From the NCBI GenBank assembly GCA_036274075.1, contig DASUGK010000054.1, forward strand, positions 1 through 49,913: a DNA stretch of 49,913 nucleotides, read 5' to 3'. The position numbers and the translations under genes are program-made. The notes below the pieces were generated by a model. It saw only the letters and a list, made by a program, of their open reading frames with translations. It was not told where the DNA came from and did no database searches. This document shows positions 8,729-17,370 of the stretch, one piece after another; the first letter of the stretch is position 1; the number at the start of each line of letters is the position of its first letter. Source of the stretch: CADEED01 sp036274075 (GTDB lineage: Bacteria > Pseudomonadota > Gammaproteobacteria > Steroidobacterales > Steroidobacteraceae).

Positions 8729-8925
8729 CAATTCACCAGCGTGAACCGGTACTGGTCGCGGATGTACTGGTTGAAGTACTCGCCCTTGGAAAAGGCACGC
8801 CGCATCCCGTCATAGGTTTCTTCAGGCACCTGGTGATACCGGTAGCGGCGGCCGGACACGAAGATCACGTCGAGATATTCGTCTACCGGGTCGTACCGGA
8901 AGTAGCGGATGACGCTCGAGGGCAT
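8728..8925 (-). CDS. KTSC domain protein
   Basis: A 65-residue protein consisting only of a KTSC-like domain: it begins SSVIRYFRYDPVDEYLDVIF and continues SGRRYRYHQVPEETYDGM with FNQYIRDQYRF at the C terminus. KTSC domains are small beta-rich modules found alone or fused to lysyl-tRNA synthetase and other nucleic-acid proteins. Their activity is poorly defined, although RNA binding has been suggested. The stop codon overlaps the ATG of the AlkB-like gene (TGATG), so the two are translated together. It lies 52 bp after the transporter gene. Confidence 0.8.
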   Translation of the reverse strand: MPSSVIRYFRYDPVDEYLDVIFVSGRRYRYHQVPEETYDGMRRAFSKGEYFNQYIRDQYRFTLVN

Positions 8926-8977
8926 GACCCGCGAGACGAGCGCGGCCCAGGCGAGTTCCCGGCATGCAGGCCGGGTC

Positions 8978-10294
8978 CTACGCGGCGCTTCCGGTCTTTT
9001 CTTTTTCCTTCTCGAAGCGGCGGCCCAGCCACCAGCCGTTGAAGGCCCAGAGCCCGGCGACGGCCGCGGCGATCAGCGCCTGCGCGGTTCCGCCCATGCC
9101 GATGGTGTCGAGCAGTTTCTTGATCTGCGCAAACGCGGCGTCGGCGATGCGGTACACGGCCACGTCACAGACGTTCTTGGCCTTGTACTTGCTCTCCTTG
9201 TCCACCTTGCTGAAGAGCATCTCGCGGCCGGGCCGGATCAGCGCGTATTCACCCCAGCGGCGAATCACCATGGCTGCCGCCATCACGCTGAAGGTGCCGA
9301 ACACGGCGTACACCGTGAGCCCGAACACCATGATGAAGGGCACGGTGGCGAGCAGCGCGATCACGCCGACGCGCGTGGCGATGAAGCCCGTCAGCGAGAG
9401 CTGCGTGATGATGACCAGCGATTGCACGGTGACGTCGAGGCTGGCGAACACCTGCGTGCGCGCAGCCAGCTCCTCGAACTTCTCCTCGACGAGTTCGAGC
9501 TGCTCGAAATACAGGAAGGTGTTGATGGCCGAAATGCCGGCAATGAACAGCGCGATGCCGAGCAGGTACGGATTGCGCAGCACCAGCATGAAGCCCGCGA
9601 AGGGATTGCCGCCCAGCGCCTTCTCGCGCTCGGACAGGTGAACCGGGCCCGACGCGGCAGCCGGCGAGATATGGCGCCACTGCACGAGCAGCACCCGCGA
9701 CAGGATGATGGCCACCAGGTACATGCCGGCGCCGACATACAAGACGCCCGCGTTGCCGATGTTCTTGACGAACAACGCGGTGGCGCCCGGCCCGAGCAAC
9801 GCGCCGAGGGTCCCGCCAGCCGCGATGAATCCGAACAATCTCTTCGACTGATCGCTCGACAGCATCTCGAGCATGAAGCTCCAGAAGGCCGACACCAGCA
9901 GCAGGTTCATGACGCTGATGGCGACGTAAAACACGCGCGCCACCATGGGATCCAGCGAGCCGCTGCCGAAGATCTGAGCGGTGGCCGCGAACGCGACCGC
10001 CATGAAGCCGTAGATGGCAGGCAGCAGCACCGCGCGCCGCACGCGTGCCACCAGCCAGCCGTAGAACGGCACGATGACGATGGCGAACAACGCGGTGAAG
10101 AACCAGAGATTCTGCGTGGCCTCGCGGCCGATCACCGTGCCAATGGTCTCGCGCACCGGGCGCACGGCGAAATATCCGCCGAGCACGCAGAACAGCAGCA
10201 GGAAGCCGGTGATGCAGATGCGCGCTTCGGCCCCGTTGGCCGGGAACCAGGGCGCCTTCTTGACCGGCGCATTGGCGCCCTGGGGAGAATTCAT
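8978..10294 (-). CDS. NTP/NDP-exchange-type (Tlc-like) membrane transporter
   Basis: 438 residues with about 11-12 hydrophobic segments in a major-facilitator-like layout. Features such as YFAVRPVRETIGTVIG, LEMLSSDQSKRLFGFIAAGGTLGALLGP and YRIADAAFAQIKKLL match the free-living branch of the ATP/ADP translocase (Tlc) family. That family exchanges nucleotides in plastids and intracellular bacteria; in free-living bacteria the substrate is mostly unknown. The C terminus is cytosolic and Lys/Glu-rich. It lies 24 bp downstream of the MBL-fold gene and upstream of KTSC, so it is probably in the same operon. A nucleotide-linked substrate would suit its neighbours, but this is inference. Confidence 0.82.
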   Translation of the reverse strand: MNSPQGANAPVKKAPWFPANGAEARICITGFLLLFCVLGGYFAVRPVRETIGTVIGREATQNLWFFTALFAIVIVPFYGWLVARVRRAVLLPAIYGFMAVAFAATAQIFGSGSLDPMVARVFYVAISVMNLLLVSAFWSFMLEMLSSDQSKRLFGFIAAGGTLGALLGPGATALFVKNIGNAGVLYVGAGMYLVAIILSRVLLVQWRHISPAAASGPVHLSEREKALGGNPFAGFMLVLRNPYLLGIALFIAGISAINTFLYFEQLELVEEKFEELAARTQVFASLDVTVQSLVIITQLSLTGFIATRVGVIALLATVPFIMVFGLTVYAVFGTFSVMAAAMVIRRWGEYALIRPGREMLFSKVDKESKYKAKNVCDVAVYRIADAAFAQIKKLLDTIGMGGTAQALIAAAVAGLWAFNGWWLGRRFEKEKEKTGSAA

Positions 10295-10318
10295 TCGCCG
10301 CCGATTCTAGGGTGTGGG

Positions 10319-11728
10319 TCAGTCATGGGCCAGCGGCTTCACGCCGGCCAGATCGATTGTCAGGCCGGGACGTGTGACCGTGGCCTGCGCCCCGAGTTCA
10401 CGCAATTTGGCGGCCAGCGCCTGCGCCGACTCCACTTCGCCGTGCACCAGGTACACCGGCGGACGCTGGCGGAAGCTTCCGTACCAGCGCAGGAGCTGCG
10501 CCTGGTCGGCATGGGCCGACAAGCCGCCCACGGTGTGCACCTGTGCCGCCACGGGCACGTCGTGTCCGTGGATGCGCACCTCTGTCCGGCGGTCGACCAG
10601 CTGGCGGCCGAGCGTGCCCGGCGCCTGGAAGCCGACGATGAGCACGTGGCATTCGGGCCGTGGCAGGTTGTGCCGGAGGTGATGCAGTACGCGTCCGCCG
10701 TTGGCCATGCCCGAACCTGCGATGACGATGGCGCCGCTGCGGATTTCGTTGATGGCGCGTGAGTCGTCGGGAGTCTCCGACAACACCAGGTTGGGCAGCG
10801 GCGGCATGCCGCCGAAGCCCGCGCGCAGCCGCGCGGACTCCTGGTCGAAGCGCTCCGGGTGGTTCCAGTACACGCGGCTGGCGGCGATGGCCATCGGGCT
10901 GTCGAGGAAGATCTTCCAGCGCGACACGTGCCACTCGGCGTAGTTCTTCGCGAGTAGATAGAGCAGCTCCTGGCTGCGGCCGATGGCGAACGCCGGCACG
11001 ATGACGTTGCCGCCGTCGCGCGCGGCCTGCGCGAGGATTTCGCCGAGCTCGCGCGCCGTGTCCTCGCGGCCGCGATGCAGGCGGTCGCCGTAGGTGCTTT
11101 CCATGAGCACCAGGTCGGCGGATTCGAAACGGTGCGGGTCCTGCAGGATGGGCGCGTCGTACTGGCCGAGGTCGCCCGAGAACACCAGCTTGCGCTTCTG
11201 CCCGCCCTCGGCCACCGACAGCTCGACGCTGGACGAACCGAGGATGTGCCCGGCTTCGCGCACGCGCACGGTGATTCCCGGCAGTACTTCGCGCGGTTGG
11301 TCATAGGCCATCACCGCGACCTGGCGCAGCACGGCCTCGACGTCCTCGAGCTCGAACAGGGGCTGCGCGGGCTCCTCGCCGCGCCGCAGGTCGCGGTTGG
11401 CGCGCTCCGCCTCGCGCATCAGCAGGTGTGACGAATCGCGCAGCAGGATGGGCAGCAGGTCGGCACAGGCGCGGTTGGTATGGATGGGACCGCGATATCC
11501 ACGCTTCACCAGCAACGGAAGGCGCCCGCAGTGGTCTATGTGGGCATGGCTCAGGACCACGGCGTCGATATCAGACGCATCGAAGGGAAAGGCGCGCCGG
11601 TTGCGGGCGGGCGCGTCTGCACCGCCCTGGATCATGCCGCAGTCCAGCAGCAGCTGCCGGCCGCCCGCCCGGAGGATGTGGCAGGAGCCCGTCACTTCGC
11701 CCGCGGCACCGAAAAATTCCAGCTGCAT
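10319..11728 (-). CDS. MBL-fold / beta-CASP RNA-specificity-domain protein
   Basis: 469 residues in the CPSF73/Ysh1-like class of bacterial metallo-hydrolases. The metal-binding motif HAHIDH is at about residues 60-65. Further ligands are the His in REAGHILGSSSVEL and the Asp in LVFSGDLGQYD. The beta-CASP insert follows (GGNVIVPAFAIGRSQELLYLL, PMAIAASRVYW), and then the C-terminal zinc-dependent RNA-specificity segment with IVGFQAPGTLGRQL, VHTVGGLSAHADQ and PVYLVHGE. The family cleaves RNA or DNA, so an RNA-processing role is likely. The ATG at 11728 faces the molybdopterin hydroxylase gene across a 59-bp divergent promoter region. It is the first gene of a likely four-gene minus-strand operon ending with AlkB. 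Confidence 0.9.
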   Translation of the reverse strand: MQLEFFGAAGEVTGSCHILRAGGRQLLLDCGMIQGGADAPARNRRAFPFDASDIDAVVLSHAHIDHCGRLPLLVKRGYRGPIHTNRACADLLPILLRDSSHLLMREAERANRDLRRGEEPAQPLFELEDVEAVLRQVAVMAYDQPREVLPGITVRVREAGHILGSSSVELSVAEGGQKRKLVFSGDLGQYDAPILQDPHRFESADLVLMESTYGDRLHRGREDTARELGEILAQAARDGGNVIVPAFAIGRSQELLYLLAKNYAEWHVSRWKIFLDSPMAIAASRVYWNHPERFDQESARLRAGFGGMPPLPNLVLSETPDDSRAINEIRSGAIVIAGSGMANGGRVLHHLRHNLPRPECHVLIVGFQAPGTLGRQLVDRRTEVRIHGHDVPVAAQVHTVGGLSAHADQAQLLRWYGSFRQRPPVYLVHGEVESAQALAAKLRELGAQATVTRPGLTIDLAGVKPLAHD

Positions 11729-11787
11729 GCGCCGCGTACATTAACATCGCTGCATCCCCGAACCACGATCTCGCCCAGGACATTCCC
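11729..11787. promoter_or_regulatory. Divergent promoter region between MBL and molybdopterin-subunit genes
   Basis: Only 59 bp separate two divergent ATG codons. Both promoters, if they are here, must overlap. The relatively AT-rich TACATTAACATCG lies on the MBL side. No operator palindrome is clear. Confidence 0.35.
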
Positions 11788-13941
11788 ATGAGCGACACCA
11801 CTGCTTCCCGTTTCGACCGGCGCAACTTCCTCATTGGCGGCGTCGTCATCGGCGCCGGCCTGTATGTCGGCATCCGGTTTGCCGGGCACCGCTTCGGCAA
11901 GACGGCGCCGGCCGGGGTCAGCCTGCAACCCAATGCCTTCGTGCGCGTCGCGCCCGACGACACCGTCACGGTGATCATCGGCAAGTCCGAGATGGGCCAG
12001 GGCGTGTACACCGGGCTCGCCATGGTGGTGGCCGAAGAACTCGACGTGGATCCGGCCCGCGTCAAGGTGGAGATGGCCGGCGCCGATCCGGCGTTCAATG
12101 TCCCGGGCATGCCGCTGCAATTCACCGGCGGCAGCATGAGCACGCACAGCACCTATCAACAACTGCGCGAAGCCGGCGCGAAGGCGCGCGCCATGCTGCT
12201 GGCCGCGGCCGCGCAACGCTGGGACGTGGACGCCGCGGCGCTGCGCACGGATGACGGCAAGGTGCTGAACGGCTCGAAGTCGCTGGCCTACGGAGATCTC
12301 GCCGATGCCGCCTCGAAGCTGGCGGTGCCGGAGACGGTGACGCTCAAGGATCCCGCGAATTTCCGCTACCTCGGCAAGCCGCAGAAGCGCCTCGATACGC
12401 CGATGAAGGTGGATGGCAGCGCGACGTTCGGCCTCGACGTGCGCATTCCCGGCATGTTGTTTGCGGTCATCGCGCGCCCGCCGGTGATCGGCGCGAAGCT
12501 TGCGAAACTCGACGACGCGGCGGCGCGTGCCGTGCCGGGCGTGGTCGAGGTGAAGGAGATTCCAGCGGGTATTGCCGTGTACGGCAGAAATACCTGGGCG
12601 GCGCGGCGCGGCCGCGAGGCGCTGGTCACCGAGTGGGACGAGGGTCCCAACAAGTCCTTCAACACCGCGGCGCAGCGCCGCGAGTACCAGCGGCTGTGCA
12701 ACACTCCGGGTGCCGTTGCCGGCCAGCACGGCGACGCGCGCGCCGCGCTGCGTGACGCGGCGAAGAAGTTCGACGTGGAATACGAGCTGCCTTACCTGGC
12801 GCATTCGCCCATGGAGCCGCTCAACTGCCTCGCCGACGCGCGCGCGGATGGCTGCGACCTGTACCTGGGCACGCAGATGCAGGGCCCCGATCGCGATGCC
12901 GTGGCGCAGGCGCTGGGTGTCGATCCCGCGATGGTGAAGGTACACACGCAGTTCCTCGGCGGTGGATTCGGCCGCCGCGCGCAGCGCTTCTCCGAGGTCG
13001 CGGTGGATGCGGCGCAGGCCTCGAAGGCCGTGGGCAAGCCGGTGCTGGTGACCTGGACGCGCGAGGACGACGTACGTGGCCTGTCCTACCGGCCGTTCGT
13101 GATGTCACGCGTACGCGGCGGCGTGGATGGATCCGGCATGCCGGTGGCCTGGCAGCAGACCATCGCCAGCCAGGGCGTGTTGCGCGGCGGCTGGACCGAC
13201 GCCTTCATCCCCAAGGGACTGCCCTATGACCCGTCGAGCGCCGAAGGCGCCTCGGACATGATCTACGAGATTCCCAACCTGCTGGTGGACGTGCACGACG
13301 TGGTGGGGCCGGTGCCGGTGTTGTGGTGGCGTTCGGTGGGGCACTCGCATACCGCCTTCACCGTGAACTCCGCGCTGGACGAGCTCGCCGCGCTCGGCGG
13401 CCAGGATCCGCTCGAGCTGCGCCGCAAACTACTGGCGCGCAAGCCGCGGCACCTGGCCGTGCTGAACGCCGTGGCCGAGGCCAGCAAGTGGGCCAACGGC
13501 GCGCCGGCGGGGCGCGGCCGCGGCGTGGCCATCCACGATTCCTTCGGCAGCATCGTGGCCGAAGTCGCCGAGGTATCGGTCGACGGCACCGACGTGCGCG
13601 TGCACAAGGTGTGGTGCGCCATCGACTGCGGTTTCGCCGTGCATCCCGAGGGTGTGAAGGCGCAGATGGAAAGCGCCATCAACTACGGCCTCACCGCCGC
13701 GCTGTACGGCGAGATCACCTTCACCGACGGCAAGGTGGACCAGAGCAACTTCCATGACTACCAGATCCTGCGGCTCAGCGAAGCGCCGGAGATCGACGTC
13801 ACCATCGTGAACAGCGGCGAGCCCATGGGCGGCGCGGGCGAGCCCGGCACTCCGCCGATCGCACCGGCGGTGACGGGCGCGATCTATGCCGCGACGGGCA
13901 AGCGCATCCGCAAGCTGCCGATCACCAAGAACCTGGCGTGA
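11788..13941 (+). CDS. Xanthine dehydrogenase-family molybdopterin-binding subunit, Tat-exported (IorB/CoxL type)
   Basis: 717 residues. The N terminus RFDRRNFLIGGVVIGAGLY is a twin-arginine signal, so the folded cofactor protein is probably exported. Diagnostic blocks are KSEMGQGVYTGLAMVVAEEL, MQGPDRDAVAQALG, the molybdopterin motif FLGGGFGRRAQ, PVLWWRSVGHSHTAF and the C-terminal GGAGEPGTPPIAPAV, whose Glu matches the active-site base of molybdenum hydroxylases. The best match is the large subunit of isoquinoline 1-oxidoreductase or aldehyde dehydrogenase-like enzymes. The ATG at 11788 is chosen because the Tat motif follows it directly. The small [2Fe-2S] subunit that normally accompanies it is not present nearby. 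Repeat R2 begins 6 bases after the stop. Confidence 0.9.
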   Translation: MSDTTASRFDRRNFLIGGVVIGAGLYVGIRFAGHRFGKTAPAGVSLQPNAFVRVAPDDTVTVIIGKSEMGQGVYTGLAMVVAEELDVDPARVKVEMAGADPAFNVPGMPLQFTGGSMSTHSTYQQLREAGAKARAMLLAAAAQRWDVDAAALRTDDGKVLNGSKSLAYGDLADAASKLAVPETVTLKDPANFRYLGKPQKRLDTPMKVDGSATFGLDVRIPGMLFAVIARPPVIGAKLAKLDDAAARAVPGVVEVKEIPAGIAVYGRNTWAARRGREALVTEWDEGPNKSFNTAAQRREYQRLCNTPGAVAGQHGDARAALRDAAKKFDVEYELPYLAHSPMEPLNCLADARADGCDLYLGTQMQGPDRDAVAQALGVDPAMVKVHTQFLGGGFGRRAQRFSEVAVDAAQASKAVGKPVLVTWTREDDVRGLSYRPFVMSRVRGGVDGSGMPVAWQQTIASQGVLRGGWTDAFIPKGLPYDPSSAEGASDMIYEIPNLLVDVHDVVGPVPVLWWRSVGHSHTAFTVNSALDELAALGGQDPLELRRKLLARKPRHLAVLNAVAEASKWANGAPAGRGRGVAIHDSFGSIVAEVAEVSVDGTDVRVHKVWCAIDCGFAVHPEGVKAQMESAINYGLTAALYGEITFTDGKVDQSNFHDYQILRLSEAPEIDVTIVNSGEPMGGAGEPGTPPIAPAVTGAIYAATGKRIRKLPITKNLA

Positions 13942-13947
13942 ACGAAA

Positions 13948-14366
13948 TGGGGACATTCCTCGTTTCCTAGCAAACGGGGACGGGGTGGCGGTGGCGGTGA
14001 TGCGGCCGGCACATGCACCTATCATGAGTGCGCTTTTCGCCGGGCCCTTCGATGGTTGTTTCGCGAGATTAGGGCCGCCGCTCTTTGGTCCACGATTCGG
14101 TCGCAGAATCGCCTGATCGTTAGCACTCGCCATCACTCGGTCGGGGACGGCTTCGTGCCTTGCGAATTTGGTGTCCCGGCCCGCGCACTCATGATAGGTG
14201 CATATGCCGTCCGCCCCACTGTCACTGCAAGTCCGGTTCCGCGCACTGGCAAACGGGTGTGTCGGCCCACGGGGTGGGAAGAGAAGAGCGCGGCGTCGAG
14301 GGCGCGATTCTTTTCCCAGCCAAGCCGGGGAAATTTCTCATTTGCTGGCAAACGGGGACGTACCGC
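13948..14366. repeat. Dispersed composite repeat, copy R2 (inverted relative to R1)
   Basis: This is a near-complete reverse complement of R1, from TGGGGACATTCCTCGTTTCC at its left to GGGGACGTACCGC at its right. Differences are scattered substitutions and a few small length changes. It includes the same internal inverted pair with core CACCTATCATGAGTGCGC. It begins 6 bases after the molybdopterin-subunit stop codon. No gene is credible within it. Confidence 0.85.
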
Positions 14367-14406
14367 GGTGGGTGGGAGTCCCGGCGCCCGATCCATGGGT
14401 ATGCAG

Positions 14407-14651
14407 TGAGCGCGCGGGCCGGGACTACCGAATTCGCAAGGCACGGAGCCGTCCCCGACCGAGTGATGGCAAGTGCCAACGCTCAGCCGAAGCTGCGCCC
14501 AAATCATGGACCAAAGAGCGGCGGCCCTAACCTTGCGAAACAACCATCGAAGGGCCCGGCGAAAAGCGCACTCATGATAGGTGCATGTGCCGGCCGCATC
14601 ACCGCCACCGCCACCCCGTCCCCGTTTGCTAGGAAACGAGGAATGTCCCCA
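14407..14651. repeat. Dispersed composite repeat, truncated copy R3 (same orientation as R1)
   Basis: It matches R1 from about position 180 to its right end (GCGCGGGCCGGGAC ... GAGGAATGTCCCCA) and lacks the left 40 percent. With R2 it forms a long inverted repeat: the outer arms, about 13948-14185 and 14410-14651, are complementary. The right end is one base from the MATE transporter stop codon. The bases between R2 and R3 (14367-14406) show nothing recognisable. Confidence 0.8.
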
Positions 14652-14652
14652 T

Positions 14653-15993
14653 TCATGCGATCGCCAGCCTCCGGCCGAATTCGCGGCGTACGAGCGCCCA
14701 GGAAATTCCGGCCTGGACGAACATGCTCGCCAGGGAGACGTACCAGACGTCGACGATCCGGAAATCTGGCTGGGCAGATAGCCAGAGTACCGGCACGGCG
14801 AAGATGGCCACGCGTATCGCGCTGGAGGTGATCGTCGGCCAGGTGTTGCCCAGCGCCTGGAACATCGACGAGCAGCTGAAGATCACCCCGTTGGCGGCGA
14901 AGTTCCACGAGGTGATCACCAGCATCTGCACGCCGACCAGCACCACCGCCTCCTCGTGCGTGAAGATGTGCATGAAGAACGGCGACGCGAACTGGCACAC
15001 CACGGTGAGCAGCATCATGATCAGGATGCTGAACATCACGGTCCACTTGAAGGTCTCGCGCACGCGCTCCGGGCGAAGCGCGCCGAAATTCTGCCCGGCG
15101 ATCGGCGCGGCCGCGAATGCCACGGCCATCGCCGGCAGCATGATGATGCGCATCACGCCCTGCCCCACGCCGAATCCCGCCTGCGCGGCGGCGCCGAAAT
15201 CGCGGATCACCCAGTAGATGATGGCCATGACCAGCGACATGAGCATGAACTCGAGTCCCACCGGCAGTCCGATCAGCAGCACCCGGCCCCAGAGCGCGGC
15301 CTGGGCACGCATCTGCCCGCGATGCACGGCCACGTACTTCTCGTGGATGCGGAAGTAGTAGGCGCACAGCACGATGCCCACCGCTACCGAGATCGAACTG
15401 GCGAGGCCGGCGCCCGCGGCACCCATCGCATGCCCCGTCATCCAGCCGACGATGAGGATCGGCGCGAGCACGATGTTCACCAGCACCGTGACGACCTGCA
15501 GGATCATCGTCGGCTTCATCATGCCGGTGGCGCGCAGCGTCGCGAACATCGCCACCATCGGGAACTGCAGCGCGAGGCCGGGTGCGAACCAGTACAGGTA
15601 GTCGATGCCGGCGCGCGCCGTCGCATCGTCCGCCGCCACCGTGTTCATGTAGTAACCCGAGAACAGGTACACGCCGACGAACACCACGGCGCCCATGGCG
15701 AGCGACAGCGACAGCGCCTGGTTGAACACCAGGTTGGCGCGTTCCTGCTGCCTGGCGCCGACCGCGTGCGAGACCAGCGCCACGGTGCCGACGTTCAGGA
15801 TCTGCGTGAGCGCCAGCACTATGAACCACACGTTGCCGGCCGAGGTCACGCCGGCGATGACCTGGTCGCCGAGCTTCGACACGAAGTACAGGTCCGTGAA
15901 GAAATACAGCGTCTGCACCAGGATGCCGACGGCCATCTGGACGGACATCGTGGCGATGTGGCCAGGTATCGAGCCGGTGGATAGATCTTTCAT
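14653..15993 (-). CDS. MATE family efflux transporter
   Basis: 446 residues with about 12 membrane helices in two related halves. The N terminus GSIPGHIATMSVQMAVGILVQ, the QTLYFFTDLYFVSKLG segment and the second-half repeat RVLLIGLPVGLEFMLMSL are typical of the multidrug and toxic compound extrusion family, which expels cationic compounds by Na+ or H+ antiport. The substrate cannot be told. ATG 15993 fits the family start. A factor-independent terminator ends only 11 bases upstream, leaving a very short leader; see the separate entry and finding. The stop codon is adjacent to repeat R3. Confidence 0.9.
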   Translation of the reverse strand: MKDLSTGSIPGHIATMSVQMAVGILVQTLYFFTDLYFVSKLGDQVIAGVTSAGNVWFIVLALTQILNVGTVALVSHAVGARQQERANLVFNQALSLSLAMGAVVFVGVYLFSGYYMNTVAADDATARAGIDYLYWFAPGLALQFPMVAMFATLRATGMMKPTMILQVVTVLVNIVLAPILIVGWMTGHAMGAAGAGLASSISVAVGIVLCAYYFRIHEKYVAVHRGQMRAQAALWGRVLLIGLPVGLEFMLMSLVMAIIYWVIRDFGAAAQAGFGVGQGVMRIIMLPAMAVAFAAAPIAGQNFGALRPERVRETFKWTVMFSILIMMLLTVVCQFASPFFMHIFTHEEAVVLVGVQMLVITSWNFAANGVIFSCSSMFQALGNTWPTITSSAIRVAIFAVPVLWLSAQPDFRIVDVWYVSLASMFVQAGISWALVRREFGRRLAIA

Positions 15994-16004
15994 GGCCCCA
16001 TGAT

Positions 16005-16034
16005 AAAAAAAGGCCAGTCTTGCGACTGGCCCCT
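16005..16034 (-). terminator. Rho-independent terminator after the torF-like porin gene
   Basis: A perfect 8-bp stem (16012-16019 with 16024-16031; arm GGCCAGTC, loop TTGC) is followed, in the minus direction, by seven Ts (16005-16011). It lies 44-73 bp downstream of the porin stop codon and ends 11 bases before the MATE start codon. The four Ts on the other side could give weak plus-strand termination. Confidence 0.85.
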
Positions 16035-16077
16035 TTTCCGATTCAGTTTGGTACTGAGCCGTTTATTGACTCGCGGC

Positions 16078-16773
16078 TCATTCCCACGGCAGCGTGGTGG
16101 TGACGCCGAACAGGAAGCGCGGCTCGTTGTTGCCGATGTCATCCTCGACCTCGAGCTCCTCGCTGGTGTCCGTGGCGGTGAACTTGAGGAAGAACGTCAG
16201 GTTGCCGGCGCTGTAGTTGCCTTGCACCGAGTAGTCGATCACCTCGTCACCGGCGAGATCCCAGTAGTCACCCCACGAATAACCCGCATGCAGGTTGAGC
16301 GAGAAGTCGCCCCATTCCTTCGTGAAGTTGGCTTCCGTGTATTGGCCGGTCTCTTCGGACGCGAACTGGTCGTTCGAATACCACTGCTTGAAGCTGAAAC
16401 CGCCCGCGTTGAGGCCGATGTACGCTTCCGGCGAACCGTGCAGATCCGGTCCCAGCGGATAGTCGTACCACACGACGCCCGCGGTGAACGCGAAGGTGTC
16501 GTTGATCGTGCCGACGTAGTTCACGTAGTAGTCGGTCTCGAGGTCGTCGTCGACACCGAAGTCCACATTCGACGCCCAGACACCGACGGACAGGCCGGTA
16601 TCACCGAACGCGTAGTCGGCACTGGCCTGGATGGCCGGGTCCTTCGCGCTCTGGCTGTAACCGCGGAAGTCGTAGTCAGTGACAAAGGTCCACGTCGAGC
16701 TGAATTGAGCGTGGGACACGCCGCTTAAGGCCAGGAGGCCGGTCACGAGCGCCAAGGTTTTAATCGATTTCAT
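16078..16773 (-). CDS. TorF family putative outer-membrane porin
   Basis: 231 residues. There is a signal peptide (MKSIKTLALVTGLLALSGVSHA, cleavage after SHA). The mature start FSSTWTFVTDYDFRGYSQS is the hallmark of the TorF/Gcw_chp family, and alternating Tyr/Trp-rich strands form a beta-barrel of about 12 strands ending in an aromatic-acidic terminus (TTLPWE). Such proteins are thought to be outer-membrane channels; the substrate is unknown. A strong Shine-Dalgarno (GGAGGA) lies 6 bases before ATG 16773. It is probably monocistronic because a terminator follows the gene, although read-through would reach the MATE gene. Confidence 0.88.
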   Translation of the reverse strand: MKSIKTLALVTGLLALSGVSHAQFSSTWTFVTDYDFRGYSQSAKDPAIQASADYAFGDTGLSVGVWASNVDFGVDDDLETDYYVNYVGTINDTFAFTAGVVWYDYPLGPDLHGSPEAYIGLNAGGFSFKQWYSNDQFASEETGQYTEANFTKEWGDFSLNLHAGYSWGDYWDLAGDEVIDYSVQGNYSAGNLTFFLKFTATDTSEELEVEDDIGNNEPRFLFGVTTTLPWE

Positions 16774-16941
16774 TTTCTCCTCCGAAGGCTAAAGGGCACG
16801 GAGACTCAAGCAAAGGTTGTGCCATTCCTGCCGAAACCTCGCCGTCATTGTTGCTACATCAATGACTTACATGTAGCCACAAAAAACACAACGACCAGCG
16901 CGTGTCGGATTATGCCGTCAAAAGGTGCGGCTGTGCACTCA
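16774..16941 (-). promoter_or_regulatory. Upstream region of the porin gene with a 7-bp inverted repeat
   Basis: This 168-bp gap lies between the cupin stop and the porin ATG and is AT-richer than its surroundings. An inverted repeat GCTACAT (11-bp spacer) ATGTAGC lies near 16852-16876, next to an A/T run. It may be an operator for the porin gene. No confident -35/-10 pair can be named. Confidence 0.35.
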
Positions 16942-17298
16942 TTAGGTGCGTGCTTCGAAAATTGCGTAGAACTTGGTGCAGTCCTCGAGCACTTCCCAGG
17001 TCCCGGCGAAGCCGGCGGGCACCACGAACCCATCCCCGGCGCGGAATTCCCAGCGTTGGCCTTCGAGGTTCTCGAGAACCACCCGCCCCCGGGTCAGGCA
17101 GCAGAACTCGGACTCGGTGTATCGGATGCGCCATTTGCCCCGGGTGCTGGACCAGACCCCGGAGTGGAACTGCTGGGTGGCATCGCTGAAGTAGTTGGAG
17201 ATCTGCTGGCGGGGGTCGCCGCTGACCAGGCGGTCGGCGGCGGGCGCCGCGGCTTCACTGTCGATCCGGGTTCTGAAATCCACGATCTGTTGCGTCAT
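16942..17298 (-). CDS. Cupin domain protein (DUF861-like)
   Basis: 118 residues forming a single small cupin barrel. The motif region is FHSGVWSSTRGKWRIRYTESEFCCLTRGRVVLEN followed by FRAGDGFVVPAGFAGTWEV, the layout of DUF861/ureidoglycine-aminohydrolase-type cupins. The usual His ligands of metal cupins are largely missing, since the first motif has Tyr/Glu instead of HxH. A sugar- or effector-binding role is therefore as likely as catalysis. ATG 17298 gives full cupin length. It lies between the OmpA gene and the porin gene on the same strand, with gaps of 72 and 168 bp, so its own promoter is possible. Confidence 0.78.
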   Translation of the reverse strand: MTQQIVDFRTRIDSEAAAPAADRLVSGDPRQQISNYFSDATQQFHSGVWSSTRGKWRIRYTESEFCCLTRGRVVLENLEGQRWEFRAGDGFVVPAGFAGTWEVLEDCTKFYAIFEART

Positions 17299-17370
17299 GG
17301 TTGGTGCCAGGGAGGAAAAGTCGGGGGGTCAAGCGTAATCCCGACAGTCCCTCCCCGGCACCCAGGGCGG

